Below are positions 1-7,523 of a stretch of DNA of 64,000 nt, one piece after another. Each line of letters opens with the position of its first letter. The stretch's first letter is position 1. Where the stretch lies: contig NZ_CP189974.1 of NCBI RefSeq assembly GCF_051549785.1, forward strand, positions 1,736,001 to 1,800,000, in the 5' to 3' direction. The position numbers and the translations under genes are program-made. Source of the DNA: Caldatribacterium sp051549785 (GTDB lineage Bacteria; Atribacterota; Atribacteria; Atribacterales; Caldatribacteriaceae). Below the pieces are notes generated by a model. It was given only the letters and a program-made list of their open reading frames with translations. It did no database searches and was not told the origin of the DNA.

Positions 1-1
1 G

Positions 2-370
2 AAGCTCGGTAAAACCAGTGAGGCCGAACACTTCCATCAGAGTGCCCGAGCGCTTTATGAAAGGGAAGAGGACTTCTTCCTCGAAGAGGCGGGCTGGTAC
101 TTCCGGGCAGGAATGTTTGAAGAGGCGAAAGGCTGCATCGCCCGGGTACTGCAAAAAGACCCAGAAAACCTCACCGCCCTGAATCTCCTCGGTTCAATCT
201 ACGAGGCAGAGGACAACGTTATCGAGGCCCTTAAGGTGTACCAGCTCGTCCTGGACCTTGCGGAAAAGAAAAACGAAATCACCCTCATCCCTGTGGCCAA
301 GATGAAAATCGGGATGCTCCAGCTCAGGCTCCCGCTGAGCCTTCCTCTCCCTTCTCCAGGCGGCGAATAG
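2..370 (+). CDS. TPR-repeat protein, 3' part only (5' end outside window)
   Basis: The reading frame is open from base 2 and has no stop before 370, so the gene enters from the left edge. The visible ~122 residues are helical with tetratricopeptide-like spacing: 'GWYFRAGMFEEAKGCIARVL' is followed by a second repeat around 'LNLLGSIYEAEDNVIEALKVYQLVL'-type residues. TPR arrays are protein-protein docking scaffolds, so no specific role can be given. The last 47 bases overlap the end of the convergent DUF1667 gene on the other strand. Confident as a TPR gene end; the total length is unknown. Confidence 0.75.
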   Translation, partial: KLGKTSEAEHFHQSARALYEREEDFFLEEAGWYFRAGMFEEAKGCIARVLQKDPENLTALNLLGSIYEAEDNVIEALKVYQLVLDLAEKKNEITLIPVAKMKIGMLQLRLPLSLPLPSPGGE

Positions 371-713
371 TTCGTGTAGCCACAAGATGCACCCCGGTTC
401 CAAGGAGGTTCTCCACAAGGACCTCCCCTCGCCGGACAGGAGCAGTGACCTCAAGGGCACGCAGGAACTCCATGAGCTCGAAGATGCGTTCTTTGGGGAA
501 GGGCGCAGAAGTCCGTACCGGGAGCCGGGGAATCTCTCCTCCCAGGATGCGAACCGTTGTCGTCACCACCCGACAGGGAGAGGTGACCTCCTGCCGGGCA
601 TACTCCTGTCCCCGGGGACACCCACTCCGAAGGATAAGGTTATCCGACCCCTGTTCCACCCCGATGCGGCATCCCAGAGGACACACGATGCAGAACACTT
701 CAGAAAACGTCAA
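324..713 (-). CDS. DUF1667 domain protein, partner of glycerol-3-phosphate oxidation
   Basis: About 129 residues carrying an N-terminal C-x2-C-x4-C cluster (FCIVCPLGC) and a further Cys in 'SGCPRGQ', the signature of DUF1667. Such proteins are habitually encoded after a GlpA-like and a second FAD oxidoreductase in anaerobes and are thought to complete a GlpABC-like complex; the cysteines probably bind a metal or Fe-S centre. I chose a TTG start at 713 because GGAG sits 9 bases upstream; a GTG at 728 without a good ribosome site is the alternative. It overlaps the end of the preceding oxidoreductase, so translation is probably coupled. Much longer open frames upstream in this frame are shadow. 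Confidence 0.75.
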   Translation of the reverse strand: MTFSEVFCIVCPLGCRIGVEQGSDNLILRSGCPRGQEYARQEVTSPCRVVTTTVRILGGEIPRLPVRTSAPFPKERIFELMEFLRALEVTAPVRRGEVLVENLLGTGVHLVATRTIRRLEKGEEGSAGA

Positions 714-1956
714 CGTGTCTTTCTCCACGGAGGACAACCTGCACCTCCCCTTTTTCCTCTGGCCAGGACACCTGGCCAAGGTCAAGACGGACCATTTCTC
801 CTGGCCGACAGAGAGGAAAGGTAAGAGAATGGAACTCCTTCCCGTTGTGGATGAGGGAAAGGCGAGCCTTCCTGAGGGCCTCCTTTGGCCGGACGTAGAG
901 GAAACCGTCCTTCCCCCTTCGAATCCTCTGAGGGAATAGTGCCGCCACCCCCTCCCGGGGAGAAAGGACAAAACGAGGTGGCGTATGCCCTTCATCCTCC
1001 CCAATTCTCCGCCCGATTCGCAGCGCACTCTCCGTAACGTAGTCGACAAGGTCGAAAACACCCACGACATTCCCGCAGGCGAAAAATCCCGGAACATCAC
1101 AGGCAAAGTCCTCGTCCACAAAGGGCCCACCACTTGAAGGACACAGGGGAATTCGGGATTTCTTGAGGAGCTCGCTCTCGGGGACAAGACCGACGGAAAG
1201 CAAAAGCGTATCACAGGGGAGGAGACGCTTCTCACCCACTGGGTTTCCCTTCTCATCCACCTTTCCCACCACAACGCCCTCTACCCGCTCTTTTCCAAGA
1301 ACCTCCAAAACGGTATGGGAGAGGAGGAGAGGAATCCGGAAATCCAGAAGACACTGAACGTAGTTTCGTAAAAGCCCGCTCAGGGTGGGACGAATTTCCA
1401 CCACCGCCTCAACTCTTACACCCTCAAGGGTCAGCCGGCGAGCCATGATGAGGCCGATATCTCCTGATCCCAGAATCACCGCTCTTTTCCCTGGAAGGTA
1501 CCCCTCAATATTCACCAGGTACTGGGCACACCCTGCGGTGAAAATTCCCGCCGGCCGTGTCCCCGGAAGACGAATCATCCCCCTGGTTCGTTCCCGGCAC
1601 CCCACCGCAAAGACCACAGCCCGAGCGTGGAAAATCCATACCCCTTCCCGGTTCACAGCCACCACATGCCGGTCCTCTCCAACCTCAAGGACAGTGGTGT
1701 CGGTGAGAACTTCCACCCTGGTTTTCTCCAGCTCATCGATGTAACGCTCTGCGTACTCAGGACCGGTGAGCTCCTCTCCAAAAAGACGGAGTCCAAATCC
1801 GGGATGGATGCACTGGTTGAGAATTCCCCCAAGATGAGGGTTTCGTTCAAGGAGGAACACCCTCCGTGCTCCCCGCTCCCATGCCGAGAGCGCGGCAGCC
1901 ATCCCCGCCGGCCCTCCACCAATGACCACAACTTCTGCGTCAATGGACCTCGGCAT
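700..1956 (-). CDS. FAD/NAD(P)-dependent oxidoreductase of the glycerol-3-phosphate operon
   Basis: A 418-residue flavoprotein with a GGGPAG dinucleotide-binding motif at residues 13-18 and a second, NAD(P)-binding GSGDIG motif near 163-168, the two-Rossmann layout of the pyridine-nucleotide disulfide oxidoreductase superfamily. 'CGNVVGVFDLVD' near residue 330 resembles the conserved C-terminal FAD motif. Its position between glpA and DUF1667 suggests it passes electrons from glycerol-3-phosphate oxidation to NAD or another carrier, doing the job of GlpB in other bacteria. Start is the ATG at 1956, overlapping the glpA stop by 17 bases; the frame is open further upstream but inside glpA. Confidence 0.82.
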   Translation of the reverse strand: MPRSIDAEVVVIGGGPAGMAAALSAWERGARRVFLLERNPHLGGILNQCIHPGFGLRLFGEELTGPEYAERYIDELEKTRVEVLTDTTVLEVGEDRHVVAVNREGVWIFHARAVVFAVGCRERTRGMIRLPGTRPAGIFTAGCAQYLVNIEGYLPGKRAVILGSGDIGLIMARRLTLEGVRVEAVVEIRPTLSGLLRNYVQCLLDFRIPLLLSHTVLEVLGKERVEGVVVGKVDEKGNPVGEKRLLPCDTLLLSVGLVPESELLKKSRIPLCPSSGGPFVDEDFACDVPGFFACGNVVGVFDLVDYVTESALRIGRRIGEDEGHTPPRFVLSPREGVAALFPQRIRRGKDGFLYVRPKEALRKARLSLIHNGKEFHSLTFPLCRPGEMVRLDLGQVSWPEEKGEVQVVLRGERHVDVF

Positions 1957-3388
1957 ACGTTGCCACCTCATCCCTCTGGAGCACATAGAACGAACCGGGG
2001 CCGGATTTTCGAAGGCCATGGACGGGAATACCGCCTTCGCTCTCCAGAATTCGGGGAAGGTGCATGCCGCAGAAGCTTCCCTGGCATCGGCCGGCAAAAA
2101 CCCGAATTCGCCGTTTGAGTCCATCGAGGGTTCGGGCGGGGGGATTTGCCCGGAGTGCCCGCCTTACTTCCGCAAGGGTGACCTCTTCACAGCGACAAAC
2201 AATCTTCCCCCAGTCGGGATCTTCACGGATCAGGCGTTCCCGTTCTTCAAGAGAGCACTCCCGGAAGGCCCGGGAAGGAACCCGAAAGCGAAAATCGCTC
2301 CTTTCCCGGAGAGGAAGACCACGCCTGGCAAGGAGTTCACCCACGTATTCGGCGATGCCGAAACACGCGGTGAGTCCCGGAGACTCAATACCGGCAAGGT
2401 GGAGCACACAGGGTAGTGAGGGAGAAAAAGCAATGAGGAAGTCCCGCTTGGGGAGTGCTGGTCGTACCCCGGAGAACGTCGTGATCACCCGGTCAAGGGG
2501 AACGTCAGGGACAAGCCTTCGTACCCCCCGTTCAACCTCAAGAAGGCCTTCTCTGGTGGTGGCAGTGTCCTCTCCCCGAGTAGGTTCGAAATTCGGCCCA
2601 AGAAGGAGATTACCCTCCGGAGTTGGAGCGACAAGAATACCCTTGCTCTTTTCTGTGGGCACCGGATACAGCACACAGCGCACGAATTCCTGACATTCCC
2701 GATCGAGCACAAAGTACTGTCCCCGGAAAAAGGAAAGTGGCGGCAGGGAATCTCCAAGGTTTTGAGCGAGGCGAACCGCAGAAGCGCCAGCGCAGTTCAC
2801 AAGGAAGCGAGCGTGGTAGACCGTCCCATCGCCGCAGCAAATCCGCAGAAACCGACCCGAAGACTCTGCAGCAACGACTTCTTTTCCACAGCGAATCTCC
2901 ACCCCGTTGAGGGCTGCACCCTCCGCCAAAGCAATGGTTAAAGCGAAAGGAGAAACAACCATGGTCTCAGGGTCAAAATACCCGGCGTGGATTTCAGGGT
3001 TTACCCGGGGTTCAATCGCAAGAACTTCCTTTGGCGAAAGGATGGCTGCTTCCGCAATCGCCCCCCGCTTTTTAAGCACCTCAAGGTACCTGGCTTCCTC
3101 CCTGGAAAAGGCAAGCGTCAGCGCCCCGCACCGCAGAGGCGAAAGGCCGAGTTCCCGAAAGGCTCTCTCAAACCAGGAGAGAGAGCGAAGGTGCATTTCT
3201 CCCTTCAGCGTTCCCGGGGTCCAGTAACTCCGAGAGTGGAGGATACCAGTATTCGCCTTGCTGACCCCACAGCAAACGTCTTCCCGCTTCTCAAGGAGGA
3301 GGATGTCCAGAGAACAATGGGCAAGGTACCACGCTATGGCACAACCCACCACGCCTCCGCCCACAATGGCGACATCGTACACCTTCAT
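1940..3388 (-). CDS. glpA: glycerol-3-phosphate dehydrogenase-type FAD oxidoreductase with C-terminal Fe-S domain
   Basis: 482 residues. An N-terminal DAO-family FAD domain has GGGVVG at residues 10-15 and the substrate-binding core typical of GlpA/GlpD ('YFDPETMVV'). From about residue 390 a BFD-like [2Fe-2S] domain follows, with C-R-C near the start ('IVCRCEEVTL') and C-x4-C near the end ('CQGSFC'). This architecture is that of anaerobic GlpA, which oxidises glycerol-3-phosphate to dihydroxyacetone phosphate. It follows glpP by 6 bases with a GGTGAGAG ribosome site. An L-2-hydroxyglutarate oxidase-like activity cannot be excluded from sequence alone, but the GlpP neighbour favours GlpA. Confidence 0.85.
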   Translation of the reverse strand: MKVYDVAIVGGGVVGCAIAWYLAHCSLDILLLEKREDVCCGVSKANTGILHSRSYWTPGTLKGEMHLRSLSWFERAFRELGLSPLRCGALTLAFSREEARYLEVLKKRGAIAEAAILSPKEVLAIEPRVNPEIHAGYFDPETMVVSPFALTIALAEGAALNGVEIRCGKEVVAAESSGRFLRICCGDGTVYHARFLVNCAGASAVRLAQNLGDSLPPLSFFRGQYFVLDRECQEFVRCVLYPVPTEKSKGILVAPTPEGNLLLGPNFEPTRGEDTATTREGLLEVERGVRRLVPDVPLDRVITTFSGVRPALPKRDFLIAFSPSLPCVLHLAGIESPGLTACFGIAEYVGELLARRGLPLRERSDFRFRVPSRAFRECSLEERERLIREDPDWGKIVCRCEEVTLAEVRRALRANPPARTLDGLKRRIRVFAGRCQGSFCGMHLPRILESEGGIPVHGLRKSGPGSFYVLQRDEVATYAEVH

Positions 3389-3394
3389 CTTCTC

Positions 3395-3997
3395 TCACCG
3401 CTGCCTGCATTCCTTCAGGGCTTCGTTCATCCTCCAGAGGTCTTTCGCACTCGTTGACACCGCAAGGGCACCGTTTTTCAAGATCTCCCGCACTTCTTTT
3501 GGCGTCCGGATGAACCCCCCGCAGATAACCGGAGGGAATCCCTCAAGGGGGAGAAATCTGCAGATCTTAGGAAAAACAATCCCTGGAAGAATTTCCACTG
3601 CGTCAGGTCCGACCTCTTGGATCACCTTGAGCCCCGTCCGGAGAGACTCACTGTCGATACAAAAAAGGCGGAAGATGGTCATGAATTCCATACGCCGGGC
3701 AAGAGCGAGTGTTCGGGCTCGCGTGGAAATGATGCCCCTCACCCGGGGGAAAAGTTCCCGAAGCAGGAGGAACCCTGCCTCATCGGGAGCAATGCCTCCG
3801 AAAAGGTCTAAGTGCAGGAAAAAGGCCACGCTGTCATCCGCAAAGGCCACAATTCTCCGGGCCTCAAAGATGTCCCCTTCGAGGATAAAGTACACCGGGC
3901 AGAACCTGAGATCCTCTTCCCTGAGGTCTTTTGTGTTGGTGCTGCGAAGCGCCCCGATAACCGGGAAACCCCGCAAAAGCTCATCAATGCGACTCAT
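3395..3997 (-). CDS. glpP: glycerol-3-phosphate responsive antiterminator GlpP
   Basis: 200 residues, the usual family length, beginning MSRIDELLRGFPVIGAL. The TIM-barrel-like core with 'FLHLDLFGGIAPDEAG', 'GIISTRA', 'DAVEILPG' and 'CGGFIRTPKEV' is diagnostic of GlpP. In Bacillus, GlpP with bound glycerol-3-phosphate binds leader mRNA and prevents termination upstream of glp genes. Here it is the first gene of the operon, with a strong GGAGGA ribosome site, and the bases directly upstream form a terminator hairpin, so it probably controls its own operon. The frame stays open for 78 codons upstream, but the hairpin, ribosome site and family length all argue for the ATG at 3997. Confidence 0.9.
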   Translation of the reverse strand: MSRIDELLRGFPVIGALRSTNTKDLREEDLRFCPVYFILEGDIFEARRIVAFADDSVAFFLHLDLFGGIAPDEAGFLLLRELFPRVRGIISTRARTLALARRMEFMTIFRLFCIDSESLRTGLKVIQEVGPDAVEILPGIVFPKICRFLPLEGFPPVICGGFIRTPKEVREILKNGALAVSTSAKDLWRMNEALKECRQR

Positions 3998-4008
3998 GCC
4001 ATCCTCCA

Positions 4009-4049
4009 AAAAAGAAAGCCTTCCGACTGAGTCGGAAGGCTTTCTTTTT
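4009..4049 (-). terminator. leader terminator abutting the glpP ribosome-binding site (likely GlpP antitermination target)
   Basis: Perfect inverted repeat: a 19-base arm at 4031-4049 pairs with 4009-4027 around a 3-base loop. Read on the minus strand, the GC-rich stem (GCCTTCCGAC) is followed by TTTCTTTTTT, then immediately by GGAGGA (4002-4007) and the glpP ATG. This is an intrinsic terminator placed inside the 5' leader, between the promoter and the first gene. The flanking A and T runs make it potentially bidirectional, but no plus-strand gene ends here. Confidence 0.85.
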
Positions 4050-4064
4050 CTCCAAGCCACCTCG

Positions 4065-4073
4065 AGTATACCA
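4065..4073 (-). promoter_or_regulatory. extended -10 promoter of the glp operon
   Basis: TGGTATACT on the minus strand, an extended -10 (TGnTATAAT-type), lies between the stop of the small upstream membrane-protein gene and the leader terminator. No convincing -35 was seen, which is usual for extended -10 promoters. It would give a leader of roughly 60 bases containing the hairpin. Confidence 0.55.
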
Positions 4074-4076
4074 CGT

Positions 4077-4241
4077 TTATCGTCTCTGGAAAAGATGGGT
4101 GAAGAAAATGCCCAAAAGCAAGAACAAACACATCCAGATGAAGTATCGGGCAAAGAAGGAATCGGGAAAACGGGAGACCAGAAAAAGGTACATAAAGGGC
4201 GCACCCACAGCGAGGATGGCCATAGCGGCAATCATCCGCAT
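4077..4241 (-). CDS. 54-residue two-helix membrane protein, unknown function
   Basis: Starts MRMIAAMAILAVGAPF and ends in QRR. Two hydrophobic stretches (about residues 3-22 and 31-49) are separated by a short polar turn (SRFPDSF), giving a helical hairpin in the membrane with a basic C-terminus. The ATG overlaps the PHP-phosphatase stop by 10 bases (a GAGAG ribosome site lies 9 bases upstream), so it looks translationally coupled to that gene. I do not recognise the family. The overlap, membrane pattern and lack of any other gene in this gap are the evidence that it is real. Confidence 0.6.
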   Translation of the reverse strand: MRMIAAMAILAVGAPFMYLFLVSRFPDSFFARYFIWMCLFLLLGIFFTHLFQRR

Positions 4242-5059
4242 GAGGTGTACTCTCGAAAAACAACAGGAATTTTCTGGCGCTTGGTAAAACGGACTACCGA
4301 GGTAAACCCGGCCCTACCGAGGAGATCCTCTGCTTTCTCAAAGTCCCTCCCCACATCCTCAGGCCTGTGGGCGTCAGACCCCACACAGACCGAAAGCCCA
4401 AGGTTCCTCGCCCGCATGAGGATATCTAGCGATGGGTAAGCCTCTCCTACCGGCCTTCGCCAGCCTGCAGTGTTGAGCTCAAGGCTCACTCCATACCTCT
4501 GGCAGGCAAGAAGCACCTCGTTCATTTCGGGAATCTCCTGGGTAGGGCGAAAGCCGAATTTCTTGGGGAGATCGAAGTGAGCCACCGCGTCGAAGTACCC
4601 CGTTTCCACTCCCTCCCTGAGCACCCGAAAATACGTGGTAAAAAGGTCGTTGATATCCCACTCTCTGTACCTTCCAATGTACTTTGGATGGTCAAAGGGC
4701 CAGTCCCCCAGGTAGTGGACTGAAAGGAGGAGATAGTCCCAAGAGAAGGCGTGAACGATTTTCTCGAGCTCTCGCTCATGACCCGGGACGAAATCCACTT
4801 CAAGTCCCACACGAATCTCCAGAGCCCCCCGGTATTTCTCCTGAAGAACCTCCACCTCCCGAATGTACTCCTCGAGTTCTTCCTCAGGAATCGCCGACTC
4901 CCTCTTCCGGTGCTCCCTGGGGAGGAAATACTGGGGGGAATGCCCGGAAAATCCAATTTCTCGAAGCCCGCGCTCCAGGGCTTTCTCCACGTACTCCTCA
5001 TACGTCCCGGAGGCATCGCCACAGCGTGGAGTATGCATATGGTAATCGCAGCAGAGCAA
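4232..5059 (-). CDS. PHP-domain phosphoesterase, histidinol-phosphatase type
   Basis: About 275 residues with the full set of PHP metal ligands: HMHT near the N-terminus, 'FSGHSP', 'GLEVDF', 'SVHYLG', 'AHFDLPK' and the terminal 'GSDAH'. That order is typical of the HisJ/HisK family, which removes phosphate from L-histidinol phosphate. No other his gene lies nearby, so the substrate could be different. Start chosen as TTG at 5059, 7 bases after GGAGG; GTG codons at 5065 and 5068 sit too close to that ribosome site. A GATAAT -10 at 5080-5085 probably drives it, divergent from the DUF1638 promoter. Confidence 0.82.
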   Translation of the reverse strand: MLCCDYHMHTPRCGDASGTYEEYVEKALERGLREIGFSGHSPQYFLPREHRKRESAIPEEELEEYIREVEVLQEKYRGALEIRVGLEVDFVPGHERELEKIVHAFSWDYLLLSVHYLGDWPFDHPKYIGRYREWDINDLFTTYFRVLREGVETGYFDAVAHFDLPKKFGFRPTQEIPEMNEVLLACQRYGVSLELNTAGWRRPVGEAYPSLDILMRARNLGLSVCVGSDAHRPEDVGRDFEKAEDLLGRAGFTSVVRFTKRQKIPVVFREYTSCG

Positions 5060-5094
5060 AAGCACCACCTCCCTGGGAAATTATCCCCCTTCCC

Positions 5095-5124
5095 TTTACA
5101 GAGCACAAGATGCAGGGATACAAT
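5095..5124 (+). promoter_or_regulatory. promoter of the DUF1638 gene
   Basis: TTTACA (5095-5100), an 18-base spacer and TACAAT (5119-5124), each box matching five of six consensus bases. It is followed by GAGGTGAT and the ATG at 5144, and is back to back with the likely promoter of the PHP phosphatase. Confidence 0.65.
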
Positions 5125-5143
5125 GCCAAAAAGAGGTGATGCA

Positions 5144-5920
5144 ATGCACAGCGTGGTGCAGCGCCGCTTCAGGGTCATTGCCTGCCGGTCAATGTACCGG
5201 GAAATCTCCTTCCTCGTTTCCCAGGTCAAGAGTGCTTGCGACGTAACCTTTCTCCCTCTGGGTCTCCACAACAATCCCGAAACCCTTCGAAAAACTCTCA
5301 GACGGGAAATCGCAACCACAGGTCCGCAGCGCTTCGCCTATGAGAAGGGGAGCCTGGAAACGGGTTACGATTACGATGCCATCCTCCTTGGATATGGCCT
5401 CTGCAGCCGGGGAACAGAAGGGCTTTCTTCTTCCCGCTACCCCATCGTCATCCCCCGCGTCCACGACTGTATCGCCATACTCCTTGGGTCGCACAGGAGA
5501 TACGAAGAGCTCATCAATCAGTACCGGGGTATTTACTGGTACTCTCCCGGATGGATTGAGCACTCCCTTGAGCCGGGGAAAGAACGGCACACCCTGGTGT
5601 ACGAAACCTATCGGGAAAAGTACGGCGAGGACAATGCGCGCTATCTCATGCAGCTTGAAGAAAGCTGGCAGAAGGAGTACCGGTATGCCCTGTACATCCG
5701 GTGGGGCTTTCCGGTGGACGAAGCCTATGAGGCCTTCACCAGGGAATGTGCCGAGTTTCTGGGATGGGAATACGGGGTCGTCGAAGGAGACGAGAGGCTT
5801 CTTCGAGACCTCCTTGAGGGACGGTGGGATGAGGAGCGATTTGTGGTGCTTGCCCCGGGGGAGACCCTGGAAGCCAGTGGAGATGCGTGCATTTTCCGCA
5901 AATCAATCCTCGCACAGTGA
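5144..5920 (+). CDS. DUF1638 domain protein
   Basis: 258 residues starting MHSVVQRRFRVIACRSM. Conserved features match DUF1638: an early Cys in 'VIACRSM', a 'YDAILLGYGLCSRG' block and 'PIVIPRVHDCIAILLGS', i.e. three well placed cysteines in a Rossmann-like core. DUF1638 proteins are often found with corrinoid methyltransferase genes in methanogens and anaerobes, but their biochemistry is unknown to me; no corrinoid protein is adjacent. It is a single-gene unit with its own promoter. The open frame extends far upstream, but the GAGGTGAT site fixes the ATG at 5144. Its last 18 bases overlap the convergent zinc-ribbon gene. Confidence 0.8.
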   Translation: MHSVVQRRFRVIACRSMYREISFLVSQVKSACDVTFLPLGLHNNPETLRKTLRREIATTGPQRFAYEKGSLETGYDYDAILLGYGLCSRGTEGLSSSRYPIVIPRVHDCIAILLGSHRRYEELINQYRGIYWYSPGWIEHSLEPGKERHTLVYETYREKYGEDNARYLMQLEESWQKEYRYALYIRWGFPVDEAYEAFTRECAEFLGWEYGVVEGDERLLRDLLEGRWDEERFVVLAPGETLEASGDACIFRKSILAQ

Positions 5921-6217
5921 CTCGAATTCTTTGAGCATCCGGTAGGGCTTGGTGATAATCCGGAAAGGAATAGTGCTGAAGAACTCGAAAAGGTCCCGCC
6001 TGTACTCCTCAGTGAGACGCTGGGGTTTGGTGAGAATTCGTTCAATGAGCTGTTCCCCATAGAGCGCCACAAGCTTTGCCCGGTCAAGGCCAACTTCGAG
6101 TCCACATTCCTGGCAGATGATGGATCTGACGATTCCCCCCTGGTAAAGTACTCGATGTACCGTTTCCCGCTGACAGGAAAGGCAAACAAAGGATGTGACG
6201 ATTTCCTCCTGCTCCAC
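5903..6217 (-). CDS. small zinc-ribbon protein
   Basis: About 104 residues. Two CxxC pairs ('CLSCQRE' and 'CQECGLE') in the first 45 residues form a zinc ribbon; the rest is helical and charged ('RLTEEYRRDLFEFF'). Probably an adaptor or nucleic-acid-binding protein, but I cannot assign a function. I chose the GTG at 6217, one base after the hom stop, preceded by a G-run; an ATG at 6256 inside hom is possible. It forms the end of the hom transcription unit and overlaps the convergent DUF1638 gene. Confidence 0.6.
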   Translation of the reverse strand: MEQEEIVTSFVCLSCQRETVHRVLYQGGIVRSIICQECGLEVGLDRAKLVALYGEQLIERILTKPQRLTEEYRRDLFEFFSTIPFRIITKPYRMLKEFESLCED

Positions 6218-6218
6218 C

Positions 6219-7499
6219 TCACGAATCCCCCCGTTCCACCCGGATGGCATACACATCCTTCACCACCTCGAGCTTCTGAATGCGCTCGAGGGAATCCCGC
6301 AGTTTCGCCTCCTGAACCTCATGGGTGAGGAAATAGATATTCGTGAGCCTCCCGGGAGTGCTCACCGGCTGCTTCACCGCTGAGAGACTAACGCCTGCTT
6401 CTCCAAACTGCGTAGCGATTTTCCCCAAAACCCCAGGGACATCAAGGGCCAGGATTCTGATACAGTACTGCGTGACAAGCTCCTCAACCGGCCGGACAGG
6501 AAGTTCCCTGAGGCAGGTACACCCCACCCGTCCCCGACAGTTATACTTGAGGTTGCGGATGGCCTCGATGATATCACCGACCAGGGCACTCCCCGTGGCC
6601 TCCCCCCCTGCTCCCGGACCCCGGAAGGTTAAAGCCCGGGTTCTCGACTTCACATAGATGGCGTTCTCCACCCCCGTGACGCTCGCAAGAGGATGTTCCT
6701 CAGGCAGAAGGACCGGATGCACCCGAAGCTCAAGGCGACCGTTCGTCTTCTTCGAGATGGCCAGAAGTTTCACGACAAAGCCCAGCTCCCGGGCAAACTC
6801 AAGGTCCTCGGGGATAAGGCGAGTGATGCCCTCCCGAAAGACACTGTCTACGTCGACTTTCGTGTGGAAACACAGGGAAGCCAGAATAGCCAGCTTGTAT
6901 GCCGCATCGAACCCTTCAACATCCATGGTGGGCATGGGCTCGGCATAACCCCGCCGCTGGGCCTCTTGCAGGGCTTCCTCGTATGAGGCTCTCTGGAGAG
7001 ACATTGCCGAAAGAATGAAATTGGTTGTTCCGTTCACAATACCGATGACCTCTTCGATGTCGTCTCCTGCAAGTTGCTCCTTCAGGGCATGGATGATAGG
7101 AATGCCTCCACCAACTGCCCCTTCAAAAAAGAGGTCAACGCCCTGCTTTGCGGCAATCTCAAGGAGCTCCCCGCCTCTTTTGGCAATGAGTTCCTTGTTC
7201 GGTGTCACGACGCTTTTCCCCCGGGAGAGCGCTTCAGAAACAATCTCAAAAGCCGGGGAAACCCCTCCAATGGCCTCCACAACAATCTGAATCTCGGGGT
7301 CCTCAAGGACCAGAGCCGGATCCTCTCCTCGAAGCTCCGGTGGAACGACCACCGGGCGTTCCCGTACCCAGTCCTTATCGATAACCCGGGCAACCTGAAT
7401 TCGCACCCCAAGCTCCTTCTCAATATCGCTCTGTCTCTCCCACAGGACCTTGACCGTCCCGGCTCCCACAGTCCCAAAGCCAATGACGCCGATTTTCAC
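6219..7499 (-). CDS. hom: homoserine dehydrogenase
   Basis: 426 residues, normal length. The N-terminus has the NAD(P)-binding GFGTVGAGT; the catalytic domain has 'GIVNGTTNFIL' and 'EPMPTMDVEGFDAAYKLAIL', and residues from about 350 form an ACT domain ('LDVPGVLGKIATQFGEAGVS'), the usual allosteric threonine-sensing module. The enzyme reduces aspartate semialdehyde to homoserine on the way to threonine and methionine. Start placed at the GTG 7499 because GGAGG lies 7 bases upstream; an upstream in-frame ATG (7514) contains that ribosome site. It is last but one in the unit begun by an amino-acid importer. Confidence 0.93.
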   Translation of the reverse strand: MKIGVIGFGTVGAGTVKVLWERQSDIEKELGVRIQVARVIDKDWVRERPVVVPPELRGEDPALVLEDPEIQIVVEAIGGVSPAFEIVSEALSRGKSVVTPNKELIAKRGGELLEIAAKQGVDLFFEGAVGGGIPIIHALKEQLAGDDIEEVIGIVNGTTNFILSAMSLQRASYEEALQEAQRRGYAEPMPTMDVEGFDAAYKLAILASLCFHTKVDVDSVFREGITRLIPEDLEFARELGFVVKLLAISKKTNGRLELRVHPVLLPEEHPLASVTGVENAIYVKSRTRALTFRGPGAGGEATGSALVGDIIEAIRNLKYNCRGRVGCTCLRELPVRPVEELVTQYCIRILALDVPGVLGKIATQFGEAGVSLSAVKQPVSTPGRLTNIYFLTHEVQEAKLRDSLERIQKLEVVKDVYAIRVERGDS

Positions 7500-7523
7500 C
7501 ACATTTCCTCCCATGGCCCCACC

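Noticed and set aside
714..1274. N-terminal extension of the DUF1667 frame
   Set aside because: The extra ~187 residues are opposite-frame noise inside the FAD oxidoreductase gene; the family begins at the Cys cluster.
3258..4439. 393-codon open frame on the plus strand crossing several genes
   Set aside because: Ser/Arg-rich shadow opposite glpP and the leader hairpin; no promoter or family.
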